Source of the DNA: Dromiciops gliroides
Lineage: Eukaryota; Chordata; Mammalia; Microbiotheria; Microbiotheriidae
NCBI RefSeq assembly: GCF_019393635.1
Contig: NC_057867.1
Coordinates: 2,660,889 to 2,724,888, forward strand
DNA length: 64,000 bases
Direction: 5' to 3'
This document shows, piece by piece, positions 62,671 to 64,000 of the stretch. Every line of letters starts with the position of its first letter. The stretch's first letter is position 1. Below the pieces are notes generated by a model. It did no database searches, was not told the origin of the DNA, and saw only the letters and a list, made by a program, of their open reading frames with translations. A program made the translations under genes and the position numbers.

Positions 62671-62849
62671 TCTTTCTTCACTCAAAGTTCCTTGGCCCTC
62701 TGACTCTGGAGTCCCATCCCTCCTCTCTCTGCCTTCTAGCTCTCCATCATTGTTCTCCCTCCCCCCTCGCTAGTCACCTTCTCCCCTTCCTCTCTTCTCT
62801 TTCTTCTTTTCTCCCCTCTGCTTTCTTCTTCCCTTTCCCTTTTCTCTTG

Positions 62850-63030
62850 GTAGAAAGAGTATTGGATTAGGAGAACAAGCTCCAGTCTAGCTCTGTTCTT
62901 CCTTGGGGACTGTGTGGTCTTGGGCAAGTGTCTCCCTGTCCGTGTGCCTCAGCTTCCTCTTCTGCCAAATCAGAGGTCGCACTAGATGGCCTGGGAGGTC
63001 TCTTCCTGCCCTGACAGCACTAGGATCTAG
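62850..63030 (+). repeat. MIR SINE
   Basis: AGAGTATTGGATTAGGAGAA, TCTTGGGCAAGTGTCTCCCT and GCCTCAGCTTCCTCTTCTGC follow the MIR order. Confidence 0.65.
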
Positions 63031-63439
63031 GTGATCTGTTCTCTCTTCCCTCCCTTCATCTTCCTGCTGCCCCCCTAGCCCACCCTTCAAGGAGAAAATC
63101 CTAAGTGGGTAGGAAGAGGTGCGCATGTGTGTGGGGTCCTCTGCGCACAGCCACAATTTGTTTCAGGGTTGGGCTTCAGCAGTGAAGAGAGGAGTGGGGA
63201 GAAGACCCTTGGTCTGGCTCCCTCTCCCTAGAATGCTAATGTCAGGGAATGGGGGGGGGCAATTACAAAACCGAGAAAGTCATTGAGTCTTAGGATAAGT
63301 TCTCAGAGGCCTCGAGCCCTGCAGCAAATACGCCCCCTCCCCCATGTTGAGGTGGGGGTTTCATGCTCCATGGTCATTTCAGGACCTTCCGTAAAATGTC
63401 AAGATGGCCCTGGGGTCCTCGAGATCTGTGGCAGTTTGG

Positions 63440-63990
63440 GTAGTTGCCGCCCCCCCCCATTGAGGAGGTGCTTGGAGTCTCGACCTCTGTGATAGTCACC
63501 CCCCCCAGTTCATTCCTGCCCCCCCCATTGAGGCAGTGCTTGGAGTCTCGAGCTCTGTGGCAGTTTCGCCCCCCCCACCCCGTTCGTAGAGCCTTGCGCT
63601 CCGTGGTAGTTCATCGTTCATCCCTGTCCCCCCCCCCCATTGAGGAGGTGTTTGGAGTCTCGAGCTCTGTGGCAGTTTCGCCCCCCCCCCCCATTGAGGC
63701 AGTGCTTGGAGTCTCGAGCTCTGTGGCAGTTTCGCCCCCCCCCCCATTGAGGCAGTGCTTGGAGTCTCGAGCTCTGTGGCAGTTTCGCCCCCCCCCCCCC
63801 CATATTGAGGCAGTGCTTGGAGTCTCGAGCTCTGTGGCAGTTTCGCCCCCCCCCCCCCATATTGAGGCAGTGCTTGGAGTCTCGAGCTCTGTGGCAGTTT
63901 CGCCCCCCCCCCCCCCCATATTGAGGCAGTGCTTGGAGTCTCGAGCTCTGTGGCAGTTTCGTCCCCCCCCCCCCCCCCGCCCAGCGCCTC
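63440..63990. repeat. C-rich minisatellite, units of about 53-59 bp
   Basis: The word GGAGTCTCGAGCTCTGTGGC recurs starting at 63542, 63654, 63708, 63761, 63819, 63876 and 63935, with a variant near 63475. Units differ mainly in the length of a C tract (7 to about 17). The last three carry an extra AT (CATATTGAGG). The array nearly reaches the window end. Confidence 0.95.
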
Positions 63991-64000
63991 CAGGCAGTTA

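Noticed and set aside
63440-63990. CRISPR-like spaced repeats
   Set aside because: The whole unit is repeated, there are no unique spacers, and the genome is mammalian.

Overview
The window looks like marsupial nuclear DNA from the part of the X chromosome that matches human Xq13.1. Three plus-strand genes are recognised exon by exon from their proteins: the 3' half of KIF4A (12 coding exons, 520-29900), a complete GDPD2 (15 coding exons, 42051-48634) and the 5' half of DLG3/SAP102 (8 coding exons including a cassette, 55351-62295). The order and orientation KIF4A-GDPD2-DLG3 are those of the human X. Marsupial origin is inferred from about 25 copies of a tRNA-headed CORE-SINE (resembling WSINE1), a marsupial-type L1 3' end, and many old L2, L3/CR1 and MIR copies. 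I cannot name the species.

Layout. 1-30022: KIF4A C-terminal coiled coil, Cys-rich domain and tail. Its 12.6-kb intron (2400-15039) is packed with L1, CR1/L3 and SINE pieces and holds a processed RPL31 pseudogene. 30023-38780: intergenic repeat block. Here an L1 inserted into an L3 was itself hit by an LTR-like element, another L1, a non-L1 LINE and several SINEs; the LTR-like element carries a copy of the start of KIF4A's last exon. 38780-42030: mostly repeat-free, partly GC-rich DNA ahead of GDPD2. 42031-48634: GDPD2. 48635-54900: GDPD2 downstream region and DLG3 upstream DNA, with a cluster of MEF2/AP-1/E-box motifs. 54900-64000: DLG3 start, PDZ1 and PDZ2; the introns carry long simple repeats and the window ends in a C-rich minisatellite. 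PDZ3, SH3 and the guanylate kinase-like domain lie beyond the window.

The three genes do not form a pathway. KIF4A is a mitotic chromokinesin, GDPD2 a membrane glycerophosphodiesterase and DLG3 a synaptic scaffold; they are linked by ancient X synteny. I found no new gene system. The most informative signals are the host exon fragment inside an LTR-like element, the nested insertion history with readable target-site duplications, a SINE/L1 chimera, and the intact 18-residue DLG3 cassette exon. All exon boundaries were read by hand from GT/AG sites and reading-frame phase, and all protein comparisons are from memory.
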